Origin: CAYQUL01 sp964568925
GTDB taxonomy: Bacteria > Patescibacteriota > Microgenomatia > UBA8517
DNA: 64,000 nucleotides
Assembly: GCA_964568925.1 (NCBI GenBank)
Contig: CAZMSJ010000003.1
Coordinates: 1 to 64,000 of the forward strand
Reading direction: 5' to 3'
Shown here: positions 6,493-15,460 of the stretch, in pieces
Layout: each line of letters opens with the position of its first letter
Numbering within the stretch: the stretch's first letter is position 1
The notes under the pieces: model-generated
Databases searched by the model: none
Seen by the model: only the letters and a program-made list of their open reading frames with translations
Told to the model about the DNA's origin: nothing
Made by a program: the position numbers and the translations under genes

Positions 6493-9400
6493 ATGAAAAA
6501 GAGTCTTTTGCTACTATTTGTGGCAATACTCACAATCGGTGTCTTTTCTTTTAATCAAGAAAAGGCAAAAGCAGCGTCTGGGACTGAAGGCAACTATCGA
6601 GTGCCTGTAATCTCACCATTGTCGGGCGACCCATCAGGGCCGTTTTATGTCACCAGAATCGAATGTACCTTAAACATTCGAGACCCAAACAATCCGAACG
6701 ACGATATTGGTACCCATTTAGGTACTTCTGGTAGTCGCTTTATGGATATTAGCCTCGGTGGAGACCTAGATAATGGAGCACCGGTTTACTCGTCTGGCTC
6801 TGGCACAGTAACCTTTGCTGGGAACCTATCGAGTTTCGGCGACAATGTTGTCGTTGAAAATAGCGAAGTCGGTTTCCGATACGCACATCTGACTAAAATC
6901 TATGTGTGGCAAGGAGAACAGATACTCAAAGGCGATTTGATAGGGTTAATTGGAAACACAGGGTATAGCTTTGGCGCGCACCTGCATTGGGAAGCTTGGC
7001 AGATGAACAATAGCGGCTTCAATTTGATGTCTATCCCTGGAGTTAATCTGACAGACGCAACAACTGGACAGCCCTGCACTGGTTCAAATGTAGGTACCAT
7101 CTCTGGAGGTTCACGCTTTTCGTGGAATTCATGTCCTGAATTCTATGCGTTGGCACGCCCAGATGTGGTTGTTTTTGACCACAAGAACTGCCGGGGAAAT
7201 TACGCAGTTCTTCCGGGTAATGGTACGTTCAACCTCGCAACGACTTTTAATGACCGAACCCGCTCTATTTACATTCCACAAGGAAAGACAATTGTTGCTG
7301 GGGCTGATGCGAATAATCCGATGAGCCTCCACATTTGTCACACAGTTGATATGTGGAATGTTGACACAGACTACTATGAAAATTCAACGACAAGAGTTGG
7401 ATTTAATGGTACTGCTGACCGGCACGGCTATAATATGATTTCAAGTGTTACTGTACTGGACAAGACAACATGTCAGTACGATGCGACTACTATCGGTGCA
7501 GCAGCCCCCGGAAACCTCCCACTTATCAATACCAATTCTTGGGATATCGGAGGCGGGTCTGGCGGTGGTGCATATGGCGATTCACGAATTGATATTCGCA
7601 AAGACACAAACTACGGAAGCGATCAGTATGGCTGGGATGATCCAACAAACGGTTGGGTTAATGTTCCTGCTAATCTGAACGATCAAGTAAGTAGTGTTCG
7701 CGTAGATTCTGGTTATTCTCTCTGGGTTGCTAAAGACCCAAACGGGAATGGAACTCGCAAATGTTTAGTGAGCAATTACCCTGATCTGTCAGGCGCTTAC
7801 TACGACAATGGCGACCCAATGACGGATACGATTTCGTCTATTTGGGCATTCACCGACTCAACCTGTGGTGGAAACTATCTTGGCACACGACCAGGAGACA
7901 CTGTCACTTTCTGGGAAAACGCTAACTTTGACTGGAATAACTGGGGTATACATGATCCCTATTCTGGATCACTGATGAGTAATATGATCTCGTCAATTGG
8001 CGTTACTCCAGGGTGGTCGGCAGTCGTCTACGAAGGGCCGAATCTTACGGGTGGTTTTACCTGCTTCGTTGCAAGTGATACTACTCTGACGGACAATCTT
8101 TTCAATAACGGATATCCGGTTGCTGACAACATCGAAAGTGCTGAAATCTTCCACGATACCAATTGTGGTGGACGAATGCACGCACCGACAGTGACAACAC
8201 TGTCCGCAGCAGTTACTAACACCAGTAATGGTGAGGTAACCATCACGTACAATATTTCAGGCGCAGCACCAGGGTACAGCATTCACACTGAATTTGGCGA
8301 CAATACAAACTTTGATCTCCAAGGGCCAGCTGTTAACACGACTGCAACGCATAACTATTATCCATATGGCTCCTACGAGATTGCAGTTTCAGTGAAAGGC
8401 ACAGATGGCATTCCATATGCATATCTAATACCAATTACCGTCTCAGCACCGGCAACAGTACCTGTCTATTCTCTAACAATTGATAGTGCTAATACTGCAA
8501 GTGGTCTGGTCAACTTTACACTTGATTGGAGCAATGCACTTGGTGATTGGCATCATATTGATTTTGGTGATGGTCAGAGCTTTGATGTGAATGGGGCGAG
8601 TGGACATCAGTCTGCAAGTCACGTTTATAATCCCGGACAAAATCCGTATATGCTTTCGTTTACGGTGAAAGGACAAGACAGTCAGAATTATGTAGCAAGC
8701 CAACAGGTGAGTATGCCACTGCCAACTGTGTCACTGACAATTAATTCAGTGGATCCAGTTACAGGTTTTACCATGTTCACGGCAGCATGGACGAATGCTC
8801 CGATTGATAGTTGGCAAAGAATCACGTTCGGCCAGGAAGATTTCTATGTGGATTACCAAGGTGCAAGTGATACCAAGGTTGATTCTCATATATATCCGCC
8901 TGGAACATACACAATGACCTTGACGGTTAATTGCCGGAATGGTCAAACGTATACTGCAAGTCAACAAATTGTAGTTACTGGTCCAACGGCAACACCGGTG
9001 CCACCAACAGTGACACCAGCACCACCGAGTTACTCGTTAACGATTGATTCGGTTGATCAAAATAGTGGACTTACAACGTTCACTCTGGATTGGGGTAGTG
9101 CATTGGCTGATTGGCATCACATTGATTTTGGTGATGGGCAAGCATTTGATGTTAATGGTGGAAGTGGCCATCAGCAGGCAACTCACATCTATAATCCGGG
9201 AACGTACACAATGACGTTTACGGTGAAGGGGTTGGATGGACAAAACTATCCAAGTACTCAACAGATAACTGTGATTGGGCCACCAACCGCAACACCGGTT
9301 CCACAACCAACATTGTCACTGACAATTCTGTCGGTGGACAACGCAACGGGTGTCGTTTCGTTCCAAGCAGTTTGGAATAATGCCTTAAACGATTGGCAAC

Positions 9401-9564
9401 ATATGGATTTTGGCCATGACGGCGCATATGTTGACTATCAAGGGGGATCAGGAGATCACACTGATTCCAACATCATCCCTGTCGGGACATATACTTTTAC
9501 CTTAACGGTGAAGGGAATGGACGGACAGAACTATACGGCGAGTCAACAGGTGACTCGAAGCTAA
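6493..9564 (+). CDS. secreted multidomain protein: degenerate M23 peptidase, crystallin-like and PKD repeats, 1023 aa
   Basis: A signal peptide (about 1-28, cleaved near AKA|AS) leads into an M23/LytM-like domain (about 75-172). Asp85, His132 and the HLH pair 163/165 are in place, but the first zinc-ligand His expected four residues before Asp85 reads Ser81, so endopeptidase activity is uncertain. Residues about 210-560 contain repeated Greek-key-like units with the NDRTRS/NDQVSS/SNMISS pattern of beta-gamma crystallin-like domains and paired cysteines. Residues about 570-1020 are five PKD-like repeats with Pro/Thr linkers. GAAGGAG lies 9 nt upstream of the ATG. It is likely a large cell-surface or released protein acting on, or bound to, peptidoglycan. 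Confidence 0.85.
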   Translation: MKKSLLLLFVAILTIGVFSFNQEKAKAASGTEGNYRVPVISPLSGDPSGPFYVTRIECTLNIRDPNNPNDDIGTHLGTSGSRFMDISLGGDLDNGAPVYSSGSGTVTFAGNLSSFGDNVVVENSEVGFRYAHLTKIYVWQGEQILKGDLIGLIGNTGYSFGAHLHWEAWQMNNSGFNLMSIPGVNLTDATTGQPCTGSNVGTISGGSRFSWNSCPEFYALARPDVVVFDHKNCRGNYAVLPGNGTFNLATTFNDRTRSIYIPQGKTIVAGADANNPMSLHICHTVDMWNVDTDYYENSTTRVGFNGTADRHGYNMISSVTVLDKTTCQYDATTIGAAAPGNLPLINTNSWDIGGGSGGGAYGDSRIDIRKDTNYGSDQYGWDDPTNGWVNVPANLNDQVSSVRVDSGYSLWVAKDPNGNGTRKCLVSNYPDLSGAYYDNGDPMTDTISSIWAFTDSTCGGNYLGTRPGDTVTFWENANFDWNNWGIHDPYSGSLMSNMISSIGVTPGWSAVVYEGPNLTGGFTCFVASDTTLTDNLFNNGYPVADNIESAEIFHDTNCGGRMHAPTVTTLSAAVTNTSNGEVTITYNISGAAPGYSIHTEFGDNTNFDLQGPAVNTTATHNYYPYGSYEIAVSVKGTDGIPYAYLIPITVSAPATVPVYSLTIDSANTASGLVNFTLDWSNALGDWHHIDFGDGQSFDVNGASGHQSASHVYNPGQNPYMLSFTVKGQDSQNYVASQQVSMPLPTVSLTINSVDPVTGFTMFTAAWTNAPIDSWQRITFGQEDFYVDYQGASDTKVDSHIYPPGTYTMTLTVNCRNGQTYTASQQIVVTGPTATPVPPTVTPAPPSYSLTIDSVDQNSGLTTFTLDWGSALADWHHIDFGDGQAFDVNGGSGHQQATHIYNPGTYTMTFTVKGLDGQNYPSTQQITVIGPPTATPVPQPTLSLTILSVDNATGVVSFQAVWNNALNDWQHMDFGHDGAYVDYQGGSGDHTDSNIIPVGTYTFTLTVKGMDGQNYTASQQVTRS
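8461..9561 (+). repeat. tandem PKD-coding repeats
   Basis: Four DNA-level repeats of roughly 270-280 bp encode the C-terminal PKD-like domains. Segments such as TTGGCATCA(T/C)ATTGATTTTG (8548 and 9112 regions) and the linker ACGGCAACACCGGT-type runs recur with few changes. The similarity suggests recent duplication or gene conversion inside the gene. Confidence 0.7.
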
Positions 9565-9589
9565 TCAGTGAAGAACTGATTTAACTAAG

Positions 9590-9615
9590 CCGGACTCGAA
9601 AGGGTCCGGTTTTTC
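9590..9615 (+). terminator. intrinsic terminator
   Basis: CCGGAC/GTCCGG with loop TCGAAAGG is followed by TTTTTC. Confidence 0.88.
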
Positions 9616-9736
9616 TTATGTCAAATGGTGACCTATTAAACCATATTCGTACCTGGTGGCATGATATCAACAGCTCATATGTATTCACTCTTTTGGTATA
9701 CTTGTCTTTCTTTATATCTAAAAAGGGAGGGTGTTC

Positions 9737-10153
9737 TTGAAAACAGAGACAACATATGTGATGACAAATACCAGGCAGGTATTTGAAATAAAAATAAATC
9801 CCAAGAAGGCACAAATTCAAAAAAAGTGCCTTTACTCGAAAATGATGGCAGTTGTACCACCATTACTCGGGAGACTGGTACCAGACAAAGAAATTGAGAG
9901 TGCACTCATAACTCTCTTAGTTGTGTACTTTGAAGCATATAGAGGAAGTAGGGACAACGCGCTCTATATCTTGTACTTGATTGGAAGTATTCAAATGGCA
10001 ATTGCACCACCACAAGGCACAGCCACAGTACGAATGAGTGAAGCACTTGCTCACAAATTTGCAGAACTCTGGAAAACACCAGATTCTCTAGAGAAGGCTA
10101 GAAATGTTCAGGCATTGGCACGAGAAAATATCGATTTTCATCTCCCAGACTAG
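9737..10153 (+). CDS. hypothetical protein, 138 aa
   Basis: The start is TTG 9737, chosen because AGGGAGG lies 6 nt upstream; an in-frame GTG at 9731 abuts the Shine-Dalgarno site and is unlikely. An extended -10, TGGTATACT (9694-9702), supplies the promoter. The product is alpha-helical in character with a hydrophobic stretch around residues 38-60, a YFEAYRGSRDNALYILYLIGS segment and no signal peptide. The family is not recognised. A terminator follows directly, so it is monocistronic. Confidence 0.7.
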   Translation: MKTETTYVMTNTRQVFEIKINPKKAQIQKKCLYSKMMAVVPPLLGRLVPDKEIESALITLLVVYFEAYRGSRDNALYILYLIGSIQMAIAPPQGTATVRMSEALAHKFAELWKTPDSLEKARNVQALARENIDFHLPD

Positions 10154-10159
10154 GGTATT

Positions 10160-10195
10160 GGCAAGAGGAAACTCTTGCCACATCTTCTTTTCCAC
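10160..10195 (+). terminator. intrinsic terminator, imperfect T-tract
   Basis: GGCAAGAG/CTCTTGCC with a GAAA tetraloop is followed by a mixed C/T tract. Confidence 0.7.
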
Positions 10196-10224
10196 TTGAA
10201 TGAAGTTTCACCTCCGTCTAGGAT
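10196..10224 (+). promoter_or_regulatory. promoter that decides the start of the DUF1295 gene
   Basis: TTGAAT (10196-10201), a 17-nt spacer and TAGGAT (10219-10224) end 8 nt before ATG 10233. The promoter therefore lies inside the longer frame starting at 10200. Confidence 0.6.
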
Positions 10225-10232
10225 TAAGACAG

Positions 10233-11015
10233 ATGATTCTGTTATTTCTTCAAACACTACTGGTTCTTCTTGGTGTAATTTTTGTATACACCCTTATCTT
10301 TTTTGCACTCTCACTCATGTTTGGAAAAACACATATAGCTGATGTGGCTTGGGGACTAGGGTTTATCGTTGTCACCGTAACGACACTTTTGCTTCATAGG
10401 CAAGGTGCGCCAGGACAACTCCTTGTTTCACTCCTTGTCTTCCTGTGGGGTGCACGACTTACTGTGTATATTTATCTTCGGAATAAAGGAAAATCTGAAG
10501 ATTTTCGCTATGCAAAGTGGAAAGAGGAATGGGGACAATCCTGGAAACTTCAAAGTTATCTTCGTGTATTTCTTTTGCAAGGATTATTAATGATCTTAGT
10601 AGCTCTTCCTGTGATTGGAGTAAACACATTTGGAGTTGGCCCAATACCAGAACTTGTTCGTGTTGGTGTCTTAGTTTGGCTTGTTGGCTTTTTCTTTGAA
10701 GTAATTGGAGACTGGCAATTGATGGACTTTAAAAATGATCCAAAAAACCATGGGAAAATACTTGATACGGGGTTGTGGAGATACACTCGTCACCCTAATT
10801 ACTTTGGTGAAGCATCTATGTGGTGGGGTATCTACCTAATTGCTCTCTCAAACTTAGGTCTGGCGTGGACATTTATTGGACCACTTTTTATTACCTTTTC
10901 ACTCCTCAAAGTCTCAGGAGTGAGCTTGCTTGAGCAGAAATACAAGGGAAACAAAGAGTACCAAGACTACCAGAGGAAAACCTCTGCTTTTATCCCCTGG
11001 TGGCCGAAAAGTTGA
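10233..11015 (+). CDS. DUF1295 / steroid 5-alpha-reductase-like membrane protein, 260 aa
   Basis: This is an integral membrane protein with about six helices. The C-terminal half carries the DUF1295 hallmarks: DFKNDPKNHGKILDTGLWRYTRHPNYFGE, then WW and a final LEQKYKGNKEYQDYQRKTSAFIPW. The RHPNYFGE region is shared with isoprenylcysteine methyltransferases and sterol reductases and lines a cofactor/lipid site. The substrate in bacteria is unknown; a lipid or isoprenoid reduction is plausible. ATG 10233 is preferred over 10200 because the predicted promoter lies between them. The gene is single and is not followed by a clear terminator; the next promoter overlaps its last codons. Confidence 0.85.
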   Translation: MILLFLQTLLVLLGVIFVYTLIFFALSLMFGKTHIADVAWGLGFIVVTVTTLLLHRQGAPGQLLVSLLVFLWGARLTVYIYLRNKGKSEDFRYAKWKEEWGQSWKLQSYLRVFLLQGLLMILVALPVIGVNTFGVGPIPELVRVGVLVWLVGFFFEVIGDWQLMDFKNDPKNHGKILDTGLWRYTRHPNYFGEASMWWGIYLIALSNLGLAWTFIGPLFITFSLLKVSGVSLLEQKYKGNKEYQDYQRKTSAFIPWWPKS

Positions 11016-11040
11016 TTAATGGTCTCTCCTGTCTTATAAT
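11012..11040 (+). promoter_or_regulatory. sigma70-type promoter
   Basis: TTGATT (11012-11017), a 17-nt spacer and TATAAT (11035-11040). The -35 overlaps the stop codon of the preceding gene. Confidence 0.75.
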
Positions 11041-11086
11041 ACACGAATCGGTAACAAGTAAGTAATTTTATGTTTGGAAATTGATC

Positions 11087-11293
11087 ATGTTTTTTCAACG
11101 TAGTAATCTAAATAGTTTGTTCGCATCAATGCGCAAAGTCGGAGAACGAGACCGCGCAATCGAAATGGGGACAATCGAGGAATACATTCAAAAGTATGGA
11201 CTGAACGACGCAGAGGCAAACCTGCTTCGTAGTCAGCAAAAACAAAGCAAGCAGAAGAAAGCACCCCAAATCGATTGGGACAATGTGAAGTAA
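11087..11293 (+). CDS. small hypothetical protein, 68 aa
   Basis: The start was placed at ATG 11087, behind a weak GGAAA site; an upstream in-frame TTG at 11081 is also possible. The predicted leader from the promoter at 11012 is about 40 nt. The peptide is charged and helical, has no signal or membrane segment, and ends in a Lys/Gln-rich tail (SQQKQSKQKKAPQIDWDNVK). The family is unknown. A good terminator follows 7 nt after the stop. It is probably a cytoplasmic small protein. Confidence 0.65.
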   Translation: MFFQRSNLNSLFASMRKVGERDRAIEMGTIEEYIQKYGLNDAEANLLRSQQKQSKQKKAPQIDWDNVK

Positions 11294-11300
11294 CACCCGG

Positions 11301-11329
11301 GGGCGACACACAAGTCGCCCTCATTTTTT
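11301..11329 (+). terminator. intrinsic terminator
   Basis: GGGCGAC/GTCGCCC with loop ACACAA is followed by TCA and six T. Confidence 0.9.
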
Positions 11330-11336
11330 GTTGCTA

Positions 11337-11443
11337 AAGGAAACCCCGTACGTAAGTACGGGGATGAATTTTGCCTTCCCTTCACGTTGCGAAGCTTCGT
11401 GATTCCCAAGGAAACCACGGACGTAAGTCCGTGGAGGTTCCTT
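11337..11443 (+). repeat. pair of hairpin repeats with GTAA (GNRA) loops
   Basis: Unit A: AAGGAAA then CCCCGTAC-GTAA-GTACGGGG (11344-11363). Unit B: AAGGAAA then CCACGGAC-GTAA-GTCCGTGG (11415-11434), extended by flanking AAGGAA/TTCCTT. The stems differ at paired positions but keep pairing, and the loop is identical. A related AAAGGAAACCCCGTACG element lies on the minus strand at the very start of the window (about 28-46). The segment between the terminator and the next promoter is non-coding. Confidence 0.6.
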
Positions 11444-11465
11444 TTGTCTTAAACAAAAACTCCCT

Positions 11466-11494
11466 TTGCTATTCAGAGGCTATGCTCCTATAAT
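11466..11494 (+). promoter_or_regulatory. sigma70-type promoter
   Basis: TTGCTA (11466-11471), a 17-nt spacer and TATAAT (11489-11494) precede the secreted SH3b protein gene. Confidence 0.75.
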
Positions 11495-11546
11495 ACAATA
11501 CTGTTCAGTTTGAACATTTACATATAAAAACAAAAGGAGATCCTTT

Positions 11547-13667
11547 GTGTTCTATCAATTGAGAAAACTCAGTCTCGTCGTCTTTGCATTTTTTGCCCTT
11601 TCAGTACCACTGGCTGGGCTCAAAGCTCAAGGCAGCCCGACTGCAACTGGTCTTGAATCAAGACTTTATGGCTACTGGTCGAGTGAAAACCCGTATGACC
11701 CGTCAACCCAAATGGCAGGAAGTGAAACCTTTGCATTTTATCCAGGAAATATCATGTACTGGGTGAATTTTGAAAGTGCCATGATTGGCACGTACACTGC
11801 AACCGAAGACTATTTTGTCTTTACCGGAACCTTGTATGCATTTGGGGAACAAACCCCGTCTACAACAACGTTTCCGTATCGAATCACTGACCAAGGGTTA
11901 GTCATTCCGATTGAAGGCAACTCAATGCCGCTCACAAAAGTTGCGGCATACAAAGATAATGAACCCTACGCTTGTGGCACATCGCTTCCGAGTCAAATGC
12001 ATACCTCATATATCGGTCGCGTAACATACACCGATGGGACACGGACACGACTGCGTTCAAACCCTACGGTTTCGTCAGCAATTCTTCTAGAAATGGATGA
12101 GGGGACGCAATTTGTAGTCCTTGATGGGCCAGTCTGTGCTGATGGCTACGCTTGGTGGAAGATTTGGCTGGGTTCGCTTGTCGGTTGGTCAGCAGAAAGC
12201 TTAGATCATTACTACATCGAACCATCGCTTGAAATCTACAACTATCGACCAATAACACAAGTACCAACGGAGCAAACGATCGTCGGTCAATGGGAAGGAT
12301 CCTTTGAAAGTTTGAAATTCTTGCCCGACGGAACGTTGAACTTTTGGGAACACAATTCAACTGATGTTAAAACAGGGACCTATCAAGTTTCTGAAAACAC
12401 GATCACGATGCAAGTTCAATTTTCACCTGGGAAAAAGACAACTCTTTTCTACCCATTTGAATTAAACGGCGATTCACTCATTTTCATTGAAGACAATATT
12501 GCACTCAATCGATCATACACACGCATTGTCACAAACACCGGTAACTGTACCTATGCAAGTAATCTAGTTGTGGGATCGAATGCAAAAGTGACATTCATCT
12601 CAGGAAACACGCCACTGCTTATGCATGCGTCACCAGACGAGGGAGCAGAACTTGTAGGAACTCTCTATGAAGGGACTGATGTCACAATTAAAGATGGCCC
12701 CATCTGTAATCAAGGTCTGTTTTGGTGGAGAGTCTTTAATTGGATGCAAGTACATGAAGGTTGGGTACCAGAGCGCAATGCGGCAGGGGAATTTTTAACT
12801 CGTCTGACACATAACACGTTTGATACCTCCGCTACCTTTGATCCATTGAGTCTTGTACCAGATGGCCAATGGGCGATGGAACCTAACACTATTATGCGAA
12901 CCTATGCCACAGCCGACACTTCCCAATTTGTTGGGTATCTGGTTCCCGGGACGGCATATATCATTGTCGGACGAAACGCTGAATTTGGTATGTACCAAAT
13001 TCTTGTGAATGGGCAGAAAACGTGGTTCTGTGGAACGGAAGGGTATAGTCGTGCAAACGATAACCTGATTCATGTACCAGTCACTGATCAAAGTACGTAT
13101 AAATGCACATGGCAAGATTTCTACTTTGATCCAGCGGAATCATTGCAATCGGTTTCGGTTTCAACGAACGCGACCTACTATGCACCTGGCCAATATCCAT
13201 TTGAAATGAAAATGGCATTGAGTTTGGCATCAGCCATTAGTAAAACTGGCGACACCATTGACGTCATTAAAAGTAAGGCGAGTTCAATCTTAAGCTTACT
13301 GACCAATGCCGGTACTGTCGTAAAGATTTTGCGCAGTGGCGGAGTCGCAGTTGTTGGAACACCAACAGAAATTGCCTGTACCGTTGCAGATTTGCAAAAC
13401 CTTGGTATTCCCGTTGGTGACAAGTCAGCAAGCCTTACGGCAGAACAAACCATGGTTTGTATTGCAATTGACTCAACCAACGTCGGAATTGAGAATGGCA
13501 ATTACATGGTTGGAACAAGTTATGCAGTAACACAGCTCTTCTTAAATGATGATGCTTTGAATGAATTTGTTAACGGAATGCCCTTAACCAGAGGCTACTG
13601 TGGCCTAATGGAAAAGTTTGCAATCTTTAAACAGTTCCAATGCTTTGAAGGACCTGGATCTAACTAG
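11547..13667 (+). CDS. secreted protein with SH3b repeats and lipocalin-like segments, 706 aa
   Basis: The start is GTG 11547, with AAAAGGAG 7 nt upstream. The signal peptide covers about residues 1-28 (cleavage near LKAQ|GS). Two similar beta-rich segments (about 36-130 and 240-330), each with W-x-(S/G) and GTYT/GTYQ patterns, resemble lipocalin-like domains. SH3b-like domains follow each of them (about 145-225 and 335-420, both with DGP(V/I)C...WW and GW(S/V)xE), and a third lies around 450-510. The C-terminal part (about 530-700) is helical with several Cys. SH3b domains usually bind cell-wall peptides, so a wall-bound or target-cell-binding role is inferred. A strong terminator follows. 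Confidence 0.82.
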   Translation: MFYQLRKLSLVVFAFFALSVPLAGLKAQGSPTATGLESRLYGYWSSENPYDPSTQMAGSETFAFYPGNIMYWVNFESAMIGTYTATEDYFVFTGTLYAFGEQTPSTTTFPYRITDQGLVIPIEGNSMPLTKVAAYKDNEPYACGTSLPSQMHTSYIGRVTYTDGTRTRLRSNPTVSSAILLEMDEGTQFVVLDGPVCADGYAWWKIWLGSLVGWSAESLDHYYIEPSLEIYNYRPITQVPTEQTIVGQWEGSFESLKFLPDGTLNFWEHNSTDVKTGTYQVSENTITMQVQFSPGKKTTLFYPFELNGDSLIFIEDNIALNRSYTRIVTNTGNCTYASNLVVGSNAKVTFISGNTPLLMHASPDEGAELVGTLYEGTDVTIKDGPICNQGLFWWRVFNWMQVHEGWVPERNAAGEFLTRLTHNTFDTSATFDPLSLVPDGQWAMEPNTIMRTYATADTSQFVGYLVPGTAYIIVGRNAEFGMYQILVNGQKTWFCGTEGYSRANDNLIHVPVTDQSTYKCTWQDFYFDPAESLQSVSVSTNATYYAPGQYPFEMKMALSLASAISKTGDTIDVIKSKASSILSLLTNAGTVVKILRSGGVAVVGTPTEIACTVADLQNLGIPVGDKSASLTAEQTMVCIAIDSTNVGIENGNYMVGTSYAVTQLFLNDDALNEFVNGMPLTRGYCGLMEKFAIFKQFQCFEGPGSN

Positions 13668-13678
13668 TGATTAGCCCT

Positions 13679-13713
13679 TACCCCCATACGTTTTTACGTG
13701 TGGGGGTATTTTT
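13679..13713 (+). terminator. strong intrinsic terminator
   Basis: A 12-bp stem TACCCCCATACG/CGTGTGGGGGTA (one G-U) with loop TTTTTA is followed by TTTTTG. Confidence 0.92.
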
Positions 13714-13771
13714 GTGTTAGCAAATCTCAAGTTGGATTATAAAGAACGGTTGTGGGTATACTTAATGTAGA

Positions 13772-14788
13772 GTGAAAAATAGATCAGGATTTACGCTACC
13801 ATTTATCATTTTTATTAGTATTGTGGCATTGGGTGTGTTTATGTTTTTATCTTGGCACAAGTGGCAAGCAGAACACAACATAGGTCTCGAGTCAGGTAGA
13901 TTCACCTCAACTGGTACAAACCAAAACACAGAGACATCTAACAACTGGAAAACGTATAAAAACACAAAGTACGGATACTTGTTTATGCATCCAGATTCAC
14001 TTCAAATAGATGAAGGCGAAACCTATTTGAGCGTCTTTCGTGAAGGAAGTGGTGGACTCATTTTTGAAATATCTATAAAAGATAATTCAACTATTCAAGA
14101 GATATTTGAATCTGACAAAAGACAGTATCAAGGCTATTTACAGAATAATGACCCAAAACCGATATTGCAGGATATTGTTGTAGACGGTTTAGTTTCAAAG
14201 GAAACAGTATTTGCAAACGGTGTAATGGGAACTGATATGAAACGAATCTATATTAACAAAGGAAAGAACATTTATGTAATTAGTTTACCTAATAATGCAG
14301 AAATGGTTGGTCAACAAATTCTTTCCACTCTTAAATTGACACTCGACACTGTATTTTTAGAAAATGGGCAGTTGAATACTAAGGCACTTGAGAAAGAAAG
14401 TAATTGGAAAACGTATGTAAATAGCAATATTGGAATACAATTTAAGTATCCAATTTTAAATATTAGTAACTCTGCAGGAGCATTAAAGGAACAGGAAGGT
14501 TACCCGGGAGTTTCTCTCGGTGAAGCAAGTTTCACCGTAGAAAAGATACCAAGCATGAGCGCTCAAAGCTGGTTTGAGAGCAAAGGAAAAAGTCGAGGTA
14601 ATCGTGTGAGCCAATTGAACCAAACACTTGTTAATGGACAAAGAGCTTACAACCTAATCGTTTATTCTGATCCTGGGGATGAAACGATATTTCTCATAGA
14701 AAAAGATTCAAATTTGTACTTAATTTATTCTACGTTAAACAATGAACTCTTAACAAAGATGCTCACTACTTTTGAATTTATCAAATGA
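13772..14788 (+). CDS. membrane-anchored protein with duplicated PsbP-like domain, 338 aa
   Basis: The start is GTG 13772; TATACT (13757-13762) ends 9 nt before it. The N-terminus MKNRSGFTLPFIIF resembles a type IV prepilin leader, but its +5 position lacks the usual Glu; a single membrane helix follows. The outside part holds two copies of the same domain, opening NWKTYKNTKYGYLF (about residue 50) and NWKTYVNSNIGIQF (about residue 210). Its stop overlaps the next gene's start as ATGA, so both are co-translated. The function is unknown; it is probably a surface-anchored protein. Confidence 0.75.
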   Translation: MKNRSGFTLPFIIFISIVALGVFMFLSWHKWQAEHNIGLESGRFTSTGTNQNTETSNNWKTYKNTKYGYLFMHPDSLQIDEGETYLSVFREGSGGLIFEISIKDNSTIQEIFESDKRQYQGYLQNNDPKPILQDIVVDGLVSKETVFANGVMGTDMKRIYINKGKNIYVISLPNNAEMVGQQILSTLKLTLDTVFLENGQLNTKALEKESNWKTYVNSNIGIQFKYPILNISNSAGALKEQEGYPGVSLGEASFTVEKIPSMSAQSWFESKGKSRGNRVSQLNQTLVNGQRAYNLIVYSDPGDETIFLIEKDSNLYLIYSTLNNELLTKMLTTFEFIK

Positions 14789-15435
14789 AAAACAGAAATG
14801 GATTTGCTCATATTTTTCTTCTGGTTGTGTTAGTCATTATTGCCATTCTGTTTCTTGGAAGTTACTTATTTTTAGGTACCTTAAATCCAAAAACTGCGAT
14901 TGTGGAACTTAAGGCTGCGATTGTTGCCCTTACCGCAAAACCAAACGAAGAAGATTCTTTGAAGACATATGACAACTTTAAAGTAGATCCAACGGCAGAC
15001 TGGAAAACATACAACGGAATGACCGGAAGAGGAACGAGCTATACATTAAAGTACCCTCAAGATTGGACTTCCGATGAGAAATTGGGGTCAGGTGAAGGAG
15101 GGTGCAAAGGTCCGTTGTTCTTAACGCCTAATAAAAACACGTTCTTAAAAGTATGTGAGGTTGATAATATTTATGGAATTTCTAAAACACAACAGACTCT
15201 TTCGTCTAGTCCAGATGTTTATTCAAATATCACTCTCATTACGTCCCAAGGATACAATGCTATCAAGTATGAAACACACGAGCCCTCATTTAATCAATAT
15301 GAATACAACTTTGAGTCTGAAACTTCAGTAAAAAATCAAGTACTCTGGTTTCGATATGTTGTTGAGCTTCCTCAAAGAAACGAGGACAAAGAACTATTAA
15401 ATTTAATACTTTCTAATTTCAAATTAAACAATTGA
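14785..15435 (+). CDS. membrane-anchored PsbP-like protein, 216 aa
   Basis: It is translationally coupled to the gene before it (ATGA overlap at 14785-14788). The N-terminus MKNRNGFAHIFLLVVLVIIA resembles that of its neighbour and forms a membrane anchor. An Ala/Lys-rich spacer leads to one PsbP-like domain opening DWKTYNGMTGRGTSYTLKYP, with two Cys residues (near 113 and 128). It is a paralogue of the upstream protein and of the one at 5715. The function is not known. No convincing terminator follows, only a short AACAA/TTGTT element before a T-run. Confidence 0.75.
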   Translation: MKNRNGFAHIFLLVVLVIIAILFLGSYLFLGTLNPKTAIVELKAAIVALTAKPNEEDSLKTYDNFKVDPTADWKTYNGMTGRGTSYTLKYPQDWTSDEKLGSGEGGCKGPLFLTPNKNTFLKVCEVDNIYGISKTQQTLSSSPDVYSNITLITSQGYNAIKYETHEPSFNQYEYNFESETSVKNQVLWFRYVVELPQRNEDKELLNLILSNFKLNN

Positions 15436-15460
15436 TCTAAGGAACAAGTTTGTTTTTTTA

